DNA of 32,956 nt, from the NCBI RefSeq assembly GCF_014222285.1, contig NZ_JACKZS010000076.1, positions 1 through 32,956 on the forward strand, given 5' to 3'. The position numbers were made by a program, and so were the translations under genes. Positions 23,381 to 30,949 of the stretch are shown here, piece by piece. The stretch comes from Nostoc sp. UCD121. Its GTDB lineage: Bacteria > Cyanobacteriota > Cyanobacteriia > Cyanobacteriales > Nostocaceae. Each line of letters opens with the position of its first letter. Within the stretch, counting starts at the first letter, position 1. A model generated the notes under the pieces. That model had not been told where the DNA came from. It saw only the letters and a list, made by a program, of their open reading frames with translations, and searched no databases.

Positions 23381-23839
23381 ATGAAAGCCATAGTCACAGT
23401 AGTTGAAAAAATTTCATCTGAAGCTCACATTAATATTCCTGAAGGTTTAGCAGAATCAGGTATTAGACAGCACGTTGTAGACAATTACAACAGTGGCGAA
23501 ATGCTTCCTTTACTGAATATTTTCCACGTTGATTTTGAATCTATGAGCGTTCACATTGGTAAAAAACTCCAAAGTACTTGGCAACCTGGAAAGTCTTGGA
23601 GTTCAAAGCGTCCCTATTACTTTTGCAAACTTGGAAGATTTACTTTGACTCTATTAACTGATATAGAGCAAAACTTAACTCGTACAGCAGTTTACTTTGG
23701 GCATCATAAGCAACTTATTTACACATCAGAAAAGGAGATATCTAAAGAATTGGCAACAGTTGAACTCCAAAATTTCTTAAGTGAATTAGCTGTTGAACTT
23801 CAGACTTTAAGCCACATTGAATTTCCAGAACAAGTCTGA
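23381..23839 (+). CDS. Hypothetical protein
   Basis: A 152-residue protein from ATG 23381, with a weak ribosome site. It has regular strands and helices (AHINIPEGLAESGIRQHVVD, KSWSSKRPYYFCKLGRFTLT) and ends with a Leu/Glu-rich helix. No motif is recognised. It lies 30 bases before the MT-A70 gene and could share its transcript. Confidence 0.6.
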   Translation: MKAIVTVVEKISSEAHINIPEGLAESGIRQHVVDNYNSGEMLPLLNIFHVDFESMSVHIGKKLQSTWQPGKSWSSKRPYYFCKLGRFTLTLLTDIEQNLTRTAVYFGHHKQLIYTSEKEISKELATVELQNFLSELAVELQTLSHIEFPEQV

Positions 23840-23869
23840 AATTAACATTGAAAATAACAGGAGTTAAAC

Positions 23870-24475
23870 ATGAGACTAACAACATTAGAAGGTCAATACC
23901 AGTGCATCGTGATTGACCCTCCCTGGTTCTATCGGCTGAGAAATCAGGATAAAACTCACCGAAACCGCATTAACTACAAGCCAATGCACATAGAAGAAAT
24001 ACTGTCATTGCCTGTTCCAAACTTAAGCAATCCTACAGGGTCAGTCCTTTGGCTTTGGTACACAAATAATCACATGGTCGAAGCGGCTCAATGCTTGCAA
24101 ACATGGGGATTTGAACTCAAGACTATTTTGACTTGGGAAAAAGTCACCAAAGATGGCACTAAAACACATCTAGGTGTCGGTCATTGGTTGCGGAATTCGA
24201 CTGAACACTGTGCTTTGGCTGTTCGTGGGAATGTCAAAGCTTTCTCTGGACGGACACTCACAAACCAGTCAAGCATTTTACACTCACCCCGTCGTGAGCA
24301 TTCACGTAAGCCCGAACAGTTTTTTGAACTTGTAGAAAAGCTGTGTCCTGATATGACCAAGCTGGAGATGTTCGCACGTTCGTCTAGAGTTGACTGGGAT
24401 TGTTGGGGTGATCAGGCGGATCTGTTTGATCAGCTTAATGCAGAAATTGATAACGATACTTCATTGAGTGCTTAA
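23870..24475 (+). CDS. MT-A70 family adenine methyltransferase
   Basis: A 201-residue protein of the MT-A70 family. The catalytic tetrad is DPPW (CIVIDPPWFYRL, about residues 18-21), followed by the usual MHIEEILSLPVPNL, the strand GSVLWLWYTNNHMVEAAQCL, and GVGHWLRNSTEHCALAVRGN, all family landmarks. It would transfer a methyl group from SAM to N6 of adenine in DNA or RNA. No restriction partner is adjacent, so it is an orphan methyltransferase of the sort carried by phages and plasmids. It has an AGGAG ribosome site. It is followed by an oppositely oriented nuclease gene. Confidence 0.93.
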   Translation: MRLTTLEGQYQCIVIDPPWFYRLRNQDKTHRNRINYKPMHIEEILSLPVPNLSNPTGSVLWLWYTNNHMVEAAQCLQTWGFELKTILTWEKVTKDGTKTHLGVGHWLRNSTEHCALAVRGNVKAFSGRTLTNQSSILHSPRREHSRKPEQFFELVEKLCPDMTKLEMFARSSRVDWDCWGDQADLFDQLNAEIDNDTSLSA

Positions 24476-24535
24476 TTAACGCTAATTTCGGCACTCAAAA
24501 CTTGCTGAACCTTGAAAATCAAATATCAAACAATT

Positions 24536-25492
24536 CTAATTTTCTGACGGTGTGTCATCTGCTGTCTGATAAATAGAACGCAATTCATCAACAGTATCTG
24601 CTGTTTCTATTGCTGCCAAGATTGATTCCAGCAATCTGAAATCTTCAAGAAGCTCAATTTCAGGTAATAAGTTTTGTCCAGGTGTTCCAAATTTGAGTTT
24701 TAACCCCAAAGCTATGCCTTTTAATAAAGATTCTATTCGAGCAATTCTCTCAAAACTAGTAACGTACTGCATACACAGTTGTGCCTCCAATTGTTCGACT
24801 TCTCTTTTAAACTCTAGTTCTAAATCCAATGGTAACGTTAGCATCCAATCAATAAAAGCCAAAAGGTTAACAACAGCCTCGCGTTCAAACCCTTGCTCAT
24901 ACAACCGACGCACTAAATTCAGTTTTGATTGTTTCCTTTGTGACCTATTACTGCGGGTTTGCACTGCTGCCAAGTGAGCCATTACCACTGTAGCAAAGGG
25001 GTTACGACTGACTTCTAGCTCCGATAACCTTTGTTGATAGTCTAGCAGCTTGATTACAGGAAACTGAAAATCAACCGTACAACCAAACAAATCGTACCCA
25101 AACTGCGATGGACGCCAGTTGATGTTGTCATCCCCCAGTATCGCGCATGATGCAACAGAGCGATCATAACGGTCAAAAATTCGATAGTTGTAGACAAACA
25201 TCCGTTTAGGAAAATCGGTTTCCTCTTGACTTTGGATTTCTATATGAATCAACAGCCAAGATTCTTCGCCCCCAATGCGATAGATTTTCACCAATTTATC
25301 AATTAGTCGTTTTCCTAATTCAGCATCACGAACTACTTGCTGTAACTCTTGATCTAGAAACTCAAAACCACGACTCCAATCAATTTCACTGTGTGCTTGG
25401 GGAAAAAAGAACAACATGAAGTCTTGAAAATACAACTGTAGTATTTGCTTCCAAGGAGAATCGTATTCAGTAAGAGGTGTTTTATTAGCCAT
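24536..25492 (-). CDS. Rpn/PD-(D/E)XK nuclease family protein
   Basis: A 318-residue protein from the ATG at 25492. The N-terminal half resembles the Rpn recombination-promoting nuclease / cyanobacterial PD-(D/E)XK transposase-like family: YDSPWKQILQLYFQDFMLFF opens it, and LLIHIEIQSQEE gives the nuclease E-x-Q element, followed by RMFVYNYRIFDRY. The C-terminal half is a helical, DUF4351-like or coiled-coil region with repeated Glu/Leu. It lies on the strand opposite to all its neighbours, with 60 bases one side and 40 the other. That fits late insertion into the rightward operon. The activity may be DNA cleavage; the target is unknown. Confidence 0.85.
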   Translation of the reverse strand: MANKTPLTEYDSPWKQILQLYFQDFMLFFFPQAHSEIDWSRGFEFLDQELQQVVRDAELGKRLIDKLVKIYRIGGEESWLLIHIEIQSQEETDFPKRMFVYNYRIFDRYDRSVASCAILGDDNINWRPSQFGYDLFGCTVDFQFPVIKLLDYQQRLSELEVSRNPFATVVMAHLAAVQTRSNRSQRKQSKLNLVRRLYEQGFEREAVVNLLAFIDWMLTLPLDLELEFKREVEQLEAQLCMQYVTSFERIARIESLLKGIALGLKLKFGTPGQNLLPEIELLEDFRLLESILAAIETADTVDELRSIYQTADDTPSEN

Positions 25493-25532
25493 TTTCAAAT
25501 GTATTGTCTAATTTCAAATTGCAGAGGTGTTT

Positions 25533-26339
25533 ATGCCAACAAACATAGAATGGACAGACTTAACAGATAATATCATCCGTGCAAAAAAAGGCGGTTGGTG
25601 GTGTCAAAAAATCTCAGAGGGGTGTAAAAATTGCTATAGCGAAAAGCTGAATCAAAACTCTTTCTTTGGCGGAAACAAGCAACCATACTCTGGGCAACCA
25701 CCAGAGCTAGTGTTAGATACAGAAGCTATTCGGAAATGGGGATTCCAAAGAAAACCTAAGAAGCATTTCGTTTCTTCAATGACTGATGTTTTTGGTGAAT
25801 GGGTTCCGCGTTTTTGGCAACATGAAATGCTGGACGGAATGTTCGTTGCTCCCAATCAAATATTTCAGATTCTCACCAAACGCCCAGAAATTATGCTGTC
25901 ATTTATGGATGAATGGATTTCTTGTCACAGATTAGACAAATTGCCTTTAAATATTTGGGTTGGCACTTCGATTGAGAATCGCCGCACTTTAGAAGAACGT
26001 AGTCAATTTCTTGCTCAAATTCCGGCTTTAATTCGGTTCTGGTCAGTTGAACCATTGTTAGAAGATTTGGGCGATATCACTCACTACTTGAATGATGTTC
26101 AGTTAGTAATTGTTGGTGGTGAGTCTGGCCCAAATTCCAGACCATGCCACATTGAATGGATTAATTCAATTGTCCAACAGTGTCAGGTAGCTAAAACACC
26201 TGTGTTTGTGAAGCAGTTGGGGGCGAATGCAATATTTGGGGGACAGCGATTTAAAACCCGCGACAAGAAGGGAGGAGACATTGAAGAGTTTCCACAAGAA
26301 TTACAGGTTAGGGAATTTCCTGTTCCGGTACGAGAGTAA
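25533..26339 (+). CDS. Phage Gp37/Gp68-like (DUF5131) protein
   Basis: A 268-residue protein from ATG 25533, with AGAGG five bases upstream; the open frame also runs from a GTG two codons earlier. The front carries WCQKISEGCKNCYSEKL, a three-cysteine cluster (C-x7-C-x2-C) as in the Gp37/Gp68 group. Later blocks are SSMTDVFGEWV, QILTKRPEIM, IWVGTSIENRRTLEER and LVIVGGESGPNSRPCHIEW, all matching the family well. The fold is a TIM barrel related to radical-SAM photoproduct lyases, and the Cys set may hold an iron-sulfur cluster; function not established. It continues the rightward operon beyond the nuclease insertion and precedes a terminator. Confidence 0.88.
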   Translation: MPTNIEWTDLTDNIIRAKKGGWWCQKISEGCKNCYSEKLNQNSFFGGNKQPYSGQPPELVLDTEAIRKWGFQRKPKKHFVSSMTDVFGEWVPRFWQHEMLDGMFVAPNQIFQILTKRPEIMLSFMDEWISCHRLDKLPLNIWVGTSIENRRTLEERSQFLAQIPALIRFWSVEPLLEDLGDITHYLNDVQLVIVGGESGPNSRPCHIEWINSIVQQCQVAKTPVFVKQLGANAIFGGQRFKTRDKKGGDIEEFPQELQVREFPVPVRE

Positions 26340-26346
26340 AAGCAAA

Positions 26347-26390
26347 TCCCCCACACTGTTTTTGACAGGCGGGGGAAGAAAAAGTTTTTT
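26347..26390 (+). terminator. Rho-independent terminator
   Basis: TCCCCC at 26347-26352 pairs with GGGGGA at 26371-26376; an inner CTG/CAG stem extends it around a T-rich loop. A run of six T occurs at 26385-26390. It lies just after the DUF5131 gene. Confidence 0.6.
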
Positions 26391-26448
26391 GTAGGGTTCT
26401 AACGATGAGTTTAACAAAAAAAATAAACATTGCTGGAGGGTTTAAAAG

Positions 26449-27780
26449 ATGACTACCGACAGCTTTAGCGATAGCAGAAAAAAACGCCATATTTATATGG
26501 ATAGTAAGCTTGACGATTTGCCATTAACAATGGAGGCATATCGTGTTTACTGTCATTTGTGTCGTCGAGCCGGTTGTGATAACAATGCTTTCCCTTCCTA
26601 CAAATCCATTGGTGAGTTCTGCTTTCGGGGGTCTTTTCCAAATTCACCAATTGACACTTTACGGCGAAAAGCGATCGCAGCAGTAAATGAACTTATCTGT
26701 TGGAATTTGATCACAAAAACCAGCAGAGAGAATAACGGGCTACAAACATCAAATCATTACAGTCTTACGGACATGGAAGATTGGTTCCCTAATCCATTAA
26801 AACCGTCTTCCTTAATCAGAGGAAAGAAAGATTTAGGTAGTGTTGGGGGGACACTAGGGGGAGTGCTGGGGGGACACCCCAGTAGTGCTGGGGGAACACC
26901 CCCGGTAGTGTTGGGGGAACACCCCGGTAGTGTTGGGGGGACACCCAAAGATTATCCAGTTAAAGATTATCCAATTGAAGTCTATCCACTCAAGGACGCG
27001 CCCCTGGCTTCGCCACCCGCGCCCCCCACCCAAAAATGTGTGTGTGAAAAAGAAGAACTTGATTTAACAACGGAAGAAATTGAACCTGAAGAACCAACTC
27101 CAGAAAAACCAAGTTTAGAAGAATCAACCCCAGAAGAACCAACCCCACAACAACCCACTTCGTTGTTAAAAAATTCCGAGTCTTCGCAACAAACCGATAA
27201 CACCTCTTGTAGGTCAACTATTGCGGGGGGGTCGTTCGAGAAATCCGAACAAGCGAATAAGCCGCAACTAACCTGTCCCTACAAGACAGCCCGGAACGTG
27301 AAAGAACTGATTGATGCTTGGTTAACAGACCCGACTGCTATGAGCGATGATTGTGTGCCCCTGCTTGTTAGAGACTCAATCAAGTGGAATCGCTGGGTTT
27401 TACCTTGGCGCAATGGAGAGCGAAAGCTAAATAACTTGTACCAGAACTTCAACCCGATAGTCGTGGATTTTCTGGCACAAGAATTAGCCACGAAGTCTAA
27501 ACGCTCGGCACAACTCGAAATTACTCATGCGATCGCAGTCATGAACACCTGGGAGAAAACCAAAGGTGGGTGGACGAACCTGATGCAGCGCTTAAGCCAA
27601 GCTCAGAGTGCCGAAACTCAACGCCTTGCCCAACAGAAAGCTATACAAACGGCTCATGCTGCCCCTAATGAGTTGAGGGCAGTACTACCCGAAATTAGAC
27701 AAGCGCGGAGATTTACCAAAACAGAATTCAGGAGCAAGGAGTCAGCATTCAGAATTGAAGCTTGTGCAGCTGCGGGATGA
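26449..27780 (+). CDS. HTH replication-initiator / helicase-loader-like protein
   Basis: A 443-residue protein. The N-terminal 115 residues are a winged HTH domain of the type that starts phage and plasmid initiators: KKRHIYMDSKLDDLPLTMEA, CDNNAFPSYKSIGEFC, TLRRKAIAAVNELICWNLIT. A low-complexity middle follows: a Gly-rich repeat (about 130-166), a DYPVK/DYPIE/VYPLK repeat, and a Pro/Glu-rich tract (EEPTPEKPSLEESTPEEPTP). The C-terminal third is a helical domain (ARNVKELIDAWLTDPTAMSD). It is followed directly by dnaB, the usual order for an initiator/loader plus helicase. The last ~20 residues come from a dispersed gaattc-type repeat. A role in origin recognition is inferred, not shown. Confidence 0.75.
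   Translation: MTTDSFSDSRKKRHIYMDSKLDDLPLTMEAYRVYCHLCRRAGCDNNAFPSYKSIGEFCFRGSFPNSPIDTLRRKAIAAVNELICWNLITKTSRENNGLQTSNHYSLTDMEDWFPNPLKPSSLIRGKKDLGSVGGTLGGVLGGHPSSAGGTPPVVLGEHPGSVGGTPKDYPVKDYPIEVYPLKDAPLASPPAPPTQKCVCEKEELDLTTEEIEPEEPTPEKPSLEESTPEEPTPQQPTSLLKNSESSQQTDNTSCRSTIAGGSFEKSEQANKPQLTCPYKTARNVKELIDAWLTDPTAMSDDCVPLLVRDSIKWNRWVLPWRNGERKLNNLYQNFNPIVVDFLAQELATKSKRSAQLEITHAIAVMNTWEKTKGGWTNLMQRLSQAQSAETQRLAQQKAIQTAHAAPNELRAVLPEIRQARRFTKTEFRSKESAFRIEACAAAG
26836..26946. repeat. Five G-rich dyad repeats inside the initiator gene
   Basis: Five units of 21-24 bp share GGTAGTGTTGGGGGRACACC. Each carries GTGT...ACAC arms and a run of five or six G. The G-runs (26845, 26857, 26868, 26890, 26913, 26935) satisfy a four-tract quadruplex pattern several times over. 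The array is translated as a GGTP/GGHP repeat. Confidence 0.75.
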
Positions 27781-27875
27781 ATCATCGCTTAGACCAAGCC
27801 ATTTCCATCCTCGAAATAAATTTTGCTGCTTGTTCATTCTGGCTCCCGAATTCTGGCTTCTGACTTCTGAATTCG
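27722..27875. repeat. Inverted pair of gaattc-type dispersed repeats
   Basis: CAGAATTCAGGAGCAAGGAG at 27722-27741 continues with TCAGCATTCAGAATT; 27834-27875 contains TCTGGCTCCCGAATTCTGGC and TTCTGACTTCTGAATTC in the opposite sense. The two arms belong to the same Nostoc repeat family. The left arm forms the 3' end of the initiator gene; the right arm lies in the leader of dnaB. Confidence 0.6.
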
Positions 27876-27908
27876 ATTTACAAAAGTAGCATAGCAGGAG
27901 AAAAAGTG

Positions 27909-29300
27909 ATGTTTTCACCAGATTTTGCCCCAGATAACGTAGTTTCAATGCCTAACCACTTACCACCCCAGGCGATAGAAGCTGAAGAAGTAGTACTCGG
28001 TGGCATTTTGTTTGACCCGGAAGCGATCGCTCGTGTAATTAAGATTTTGCAACCAGAGGATTTTTACGTTGGTTCACACAAGAACATTTACCAAGCCGCA
28101 GTCAGATTGCACCAGTCTCAGCAACCAACGGATTTATTGTTTGTCACCAGTTGGCTGGAATCTCATGGCTTATTGCATAATGTTGGCGGGAGAAACAAAC
28201 TTGCATCCTTGCTTAACTCTTGCGTGTCAGCAGTTAACATCGATGCCTTAGCAGAATTGATTCGAGAAAAAGCGCAATTGAGGGCGGTGATCCAAACGGC
28301 TTTACAAATGGCACGCTACGCGATGGATGCTCCTTTGACTGAAACTACTGCCACTTCAGTCATCGAAATGGGACAACAAAAACTTTTAGAATTGCGCCAA
28401 TTAACTGTCCCTTGTCAGATGAAGCTAATGGCTGACATCATCCCTGACGTTTATGCCGAGATTGAATTAGCCAATAACGGTGAAGATGCGATTGAGGTGA
28501 ATGTCCCCACCGGATTCTATGATTTGGATTCGGTAATTGGCGGGATGCCCTTCGGTTCTTTGACCGTTGTTGGAGGTCGCGGCGGCATCGGCAAGTCCAC
28601 CTGGGCATTAGATGTTGGTATTCGGGCTGCTGCTAGCGGCTTAACAACTGCTTATTTCGCTTTAGAGATGTCTGCCTCACAAATGATCAAAAAGACCCTT
28701 TCAAGGCTGGCAGCACCCCATGTTCCTGCTGACTTGCTTTTTAAACGCAATGCACTTCGGGAATCTCACTGGAATCCTTTGGCTCAAGCTTGTACTGAGG
28801 CGATGGCGCTACCATTTTGGTTAAATGACAACCCCGTAATCACCACATCACAAATCAAGGGTGATTTGCAAGATATACAAGCTCGTTGCGGGTCAGTCAG
28901 TTTGGTGATTGTGGACTATGTGCAGTTGATTGAACCAATGCGCCGTGAACGTGGCGAAAATCGTGTACAAGAAATCGACTCCATCTTGAAACAACTTAGG
29001 GCGATCGCTAAACAATTCAATTGTGCTGTCTTGGGTTTAGCGCAGTTAAAAAGAGAAGTTGATTCACGTTCTGAAAAACGTCCAACTAAAGCAGATTTTC
29101 GAGAATCGGGAGGATTTGAACAGGAGGCTGCTGTCATGTTGGGTTTGTATCGGGAAGATTACTACGATAAACAGACTACCCAAAAAGGCATTTTTGAAGT
29201 TTCAGTTTTGAAAAGTCGGTTTAGTAGTGAGACGACTGTTAATCTCTTGTTTGACGAAAGATTTGGACAGTTTAAAAATTTGGCTAAATCTAATTATTAA
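27909..29300 (+). CDS. dnaB: Replicative DNA helicase DnaB
   Basis: A 463-residue protein of normal DnaB length. The N-terminal domain shows PPQAIEAEEVVLGGILFDPE, and the RecA-like ATPase has Walker A GGRGGIGKSTWALD (about 220-233), Walker B-like LVIVDYVQLIEP, and the later GLAQLKREVDSRSEKRPTKA and FRESGGFEQEAA motifs that form motifs H3/H4. DnaB unwinds DNA at the fork and binds primase. The ATG at 27909 has AGGAG eight bases upstream; a GTG just before is less likely. As a second, element-borne dnaB next to an initiator-like gene it points to a plasmid or phage-like replicon rather than the host chromosome. Followed six bases later by the ASCH gene. Confidence 0.96.
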   Translation: MFSPDFAPDNVVSMPNHLPPQAIEAEEVVLGGILFDPEAIARVIKILQPEDFYVGSHKNIYQAAVRLHQSQQPTDLLFVTSWLESHGLLHNVGGRNKLASLLNSCVSAVNIDALAELIREKAQLRAVIQTALQMARYAMDAPLTETTATSVIEMGQQKLLELRQLTVPCQMKLMADIIPDVYAEIELANNGEDAIEVNVPTGFYDLDSVIGGMPFGSLTVVGGRGGIGKSTWALDVGIRAAASGLTTAYFALEMSASQMIKKTLSRLAAPHVPADLLFKRNALRESHWNPLAQACTEAMALPFWLNDNPVITTSQIKGDLQDIQARCGSVSLVIVDYVQLIEPMRRERGENRVQEIDSILKQLRAIAKQFNCAVLGLAQLKREVDSRSEKRPTKADFRESGGFEQEAAVMLGLYREDYYDKQTTQKGIFEVSVLKSRFSSETTVNLLFDERFGQFKNLAKSNY

Positions 29301-29305
29301 AACCC

Positions 29306-29698
29306 ATGAAAGCGCTATCTGTTCGTCAGCCTTGGGCATGGGCAATTATTTATGCTCTTAAAGATATTGAAAACCGTGGTTGGCCCATTCATTATCGCGG
29401 CGACATTCTGATTCACGCCGCAAAAACCTGTACCAAAAAAGAATACTTTGAGGCGAAAGAATTTTGTCAAAGCATGGGAGTAGTAATCCCAGAACTAATA
29501 TCTCTACGTCGCGGTCAAGTCATCGGTATAGTCACAATAGTTGATTGCAAGTTTTCACAAGTTGCGTCTGGCTGGGGGATGCCTGGGCAATATCACTGGA
29601 AGCTGGAGAATCCACGCCAGATTACACCGATTCCTTACATTGGGCGGTTGGGAATTTTTGAAGTGCCTGATGATTTGGTCATGGAGGTGGCTGCATGA
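29306..29698 (+). CDS. ASCH-domain protein
   Basis: A 130-residue protein that is nearly all ASCH domain. The front KALSVRQPWAWAIIYALKDI with ENRGWPIHYRGDILIHAAKT is the characteristic ASCH opening, and GQVIGIVTIVDC and HWKLENPRQITP follow. ASCH proteins have a PUA-like RNA/DNA-binding barrel; some bacterial members hydrolyse N4-acetylcytidine. The gene starts six bases after dnaB and its stop overlaps the next ATG by four bases (ATGA), so it is tightly linked to the cytosine methyltransferase. That link suggests a joint role in handling modified bases, which is inference. Confidence 0.9.
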   Translation: MKALSVRQPWAWAIIYALKDIENRGWPIHYRGDILIHAAKTCTKKEYFEAKEFCQSMGVVIPELISLRRGQVIGIVTIVDCKFSQVASGWGMPGQYHWKLENPRQITPIPYIGRLGIFEVPDDLVMEVAA

Positions 29699-30864
29699 CT
29701 AAAACAGTTCCCATGATTCGCACACTACAACACCTTGGGGCAACCAGGGAAGATATTACCTCCTTTATCAAAAAAGCGAAATCCAAAAAGACATCACCAA
29801 AATTAGATGTCTGCAAAAATTTTGATAACACAAAATTAAAACCAGTTCTTCCAGCCAATGCACCGATCGCTGTAGTACTTTTCGCTGGTGGCGGTGGGAT
29901 TGAAGCGGGGATGGTTGAAGCCGGGATTCGTCCAGTTATTGCAGTAGAGTTTGACCCAAGCAAACCAGAACTGAGCAAGGCGATCGCCAAAACCCATCAC
30001 CACAACTTCAGCGAGTATGGCTGTAGAATAATCCAGCTAACAGTTCAAGAAGTAGCACGGTTAGGATTCATAGGTTTTCCCCACCGCCCCGATTACCTTC
30101 ACGCCTCCCCGGTGTGCGCCAACTTCAGTCAAGCCCACACAGCCAAAGCTGGTAAGGGTATTGAAACGGCTGATGATCTGACGGCAGCGATCGCTATAGC
30201 TGAAGCCATCCGACAGTTACAGCCACGGGTGTTTACGCTGGAGAATGTGCCGCGCTATCAGAACAGTAAGAGTTTTAGTATCATTCTGCAAGTTCTGGAA
30301 TCAGAGGGATACTCGGTCGATTACAGTGTGGTCAACATGGCTGACTTTGGGCTACCCCAGGCGCGGCGGCGGTTAGTTCTGGTTGCAAGCAAGGGTTTTC
30401 ACGTTGCAATACCCGCTCACAGAAAACCAATAGGTTGGTATGAGGCGATCGCTCATCTCATTCCCATGATGACCAATTCTCAACTACTCCCCAAACAACA
30501 GCAAGCTTTGGAGAAATTTTTAGCCGGGAACGCGCCGACACCACTGCTAATAGAAAGAGTTGGGGGACGTACACAGTCTAAATATAAGCCTGGGCATTTA
30601 CCCTGCAACACGATACTGCGATCGCACTTTACCGATCACAAAGGTTGCAACCGTAGTAAGTTCGCTGATATCTGGTTGGCTGATGGTACGGTCAAGTCTT
30701 TGTCAATCCAAGGAGCGGCGAAGTTACAAGGGTTTCCCGATTGGTACGAATTTTCCAGCGAGGCGGCAACGGCTGGGTCAATTATCGGCTATTCCGTGCC
30801 TCCCAGTTTTGCAACTCAATTATTCATGTCGGCACAAAGTATTTTGAAAGGAGCAAAAATATGA
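29695..30864 (+). CDS. C5-cytosine DNA methyltransferase
   Basis: A 389-residue protein, somewhat long for a C5 methyltransferase; residues 1-60 are a Lys-rich leader outside the catalytic domain. Motif I is VVLFAGGGGIEAGMVEAG, motif IV is SPVCANFSQAH (the catalytic Cys in a SPVC rather than PPCQ context), motif VI is LENVPRY, motif VIII is GLPQARRRLVLVAS, and the last block is SLSIQGAAKLQGFPDWYEFS with a motif IX/X-like GYSVPPSFA. It methylates cytosine C5 in DNA; target sequence unknown. No restriction endonuclease is near, so it is an orphan. It is coupled to the ASCH gene by a four-base overlap. Its own stop overlaps a further start (ATGA at 30861). Confidence 0.94.
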   Translation: MTKTVPMIRTLQHLGATREDITSFIKKAKSKKTSPKLDVCKNFDNTKLKPVLPANAPIAVVLFAGGGGIEAGMVEAGIRPVIAVEFDPSKPELSKAIAKTHHHNFSEYGCRIIQLTVQEVARLGFIGFPHRPDYLHASPVCANFSQAHTAKAGKGIETADDLTAAIAIAEAIRQLQPRVFTLENVPRYQNSKSFSIILQVLESEGYSVDYSVVNMADFGLPQARRRLVLVASKGFHVAIPAHRKPIGWYEAIAHLIPMMTNSQLLPKQQQALEKFLAGNAPTPLLIERVGGRTQSKYKPGHLPCNTILRSHFTDHKGCNRSKFADIWLADGTVKSLSIQGAAKLQGFPDWYEFSSEAATAGSIIGYSVPPSFATQLFMSAQSILKGAKI

Positions 30865-30902
30865 CTAATCTTATCCGATATTGTCTTATTCTTTTGCAAT
30901 GA
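30861..30902 (+). pseudogene. Truncated start of a further operon gene
   Basis: AAAGGAG at 30847-30853 is an excellent ribosome site seven bases before the ATG at 30861, which overlaps the C5-methyltransferase stop as ATGA. The frame then closes after 13 codons (MTNLIRYCLILLQ). It looks like the surviving front of a gene that once followed in the operon. Confidence 0.45.
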
Positions 30903-30910
30903 CGATCTGC

Positions 30911-30947
30911 AACCTTAAGCGCTGAGAGAATTTCAGCGCTTAAGGTT
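30911..30947. terminator. Perfect 15-bp palindrome, probable bidirectional terminator
   Basis: AACCTTAAGCGCTGA at 30911-30925 and its exact reverse complement at 30933-30947 flank a seven-base loop. It sits between the ends of the rightward methyltransferase operon and the leftward MerR-like gene, so a terminator serving both is likely. T-runs are absent, so a protein-binding site remains possible. Confidence 0.6.
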
Positions 30948-30949
30948 GA

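Noticed and set aside
26836..26946. CRISPR-like appearance of the G-rich array
   Set aside because: Units are contiguous with no unique spacers, and they are translated within a gene.
26757..27217. Open frames opposite the initiator gene's repeat tracts
   Set aside because: They arise from low-complexity repeats, giving Gly/Pro- and Val/Leu-rich nonsense.
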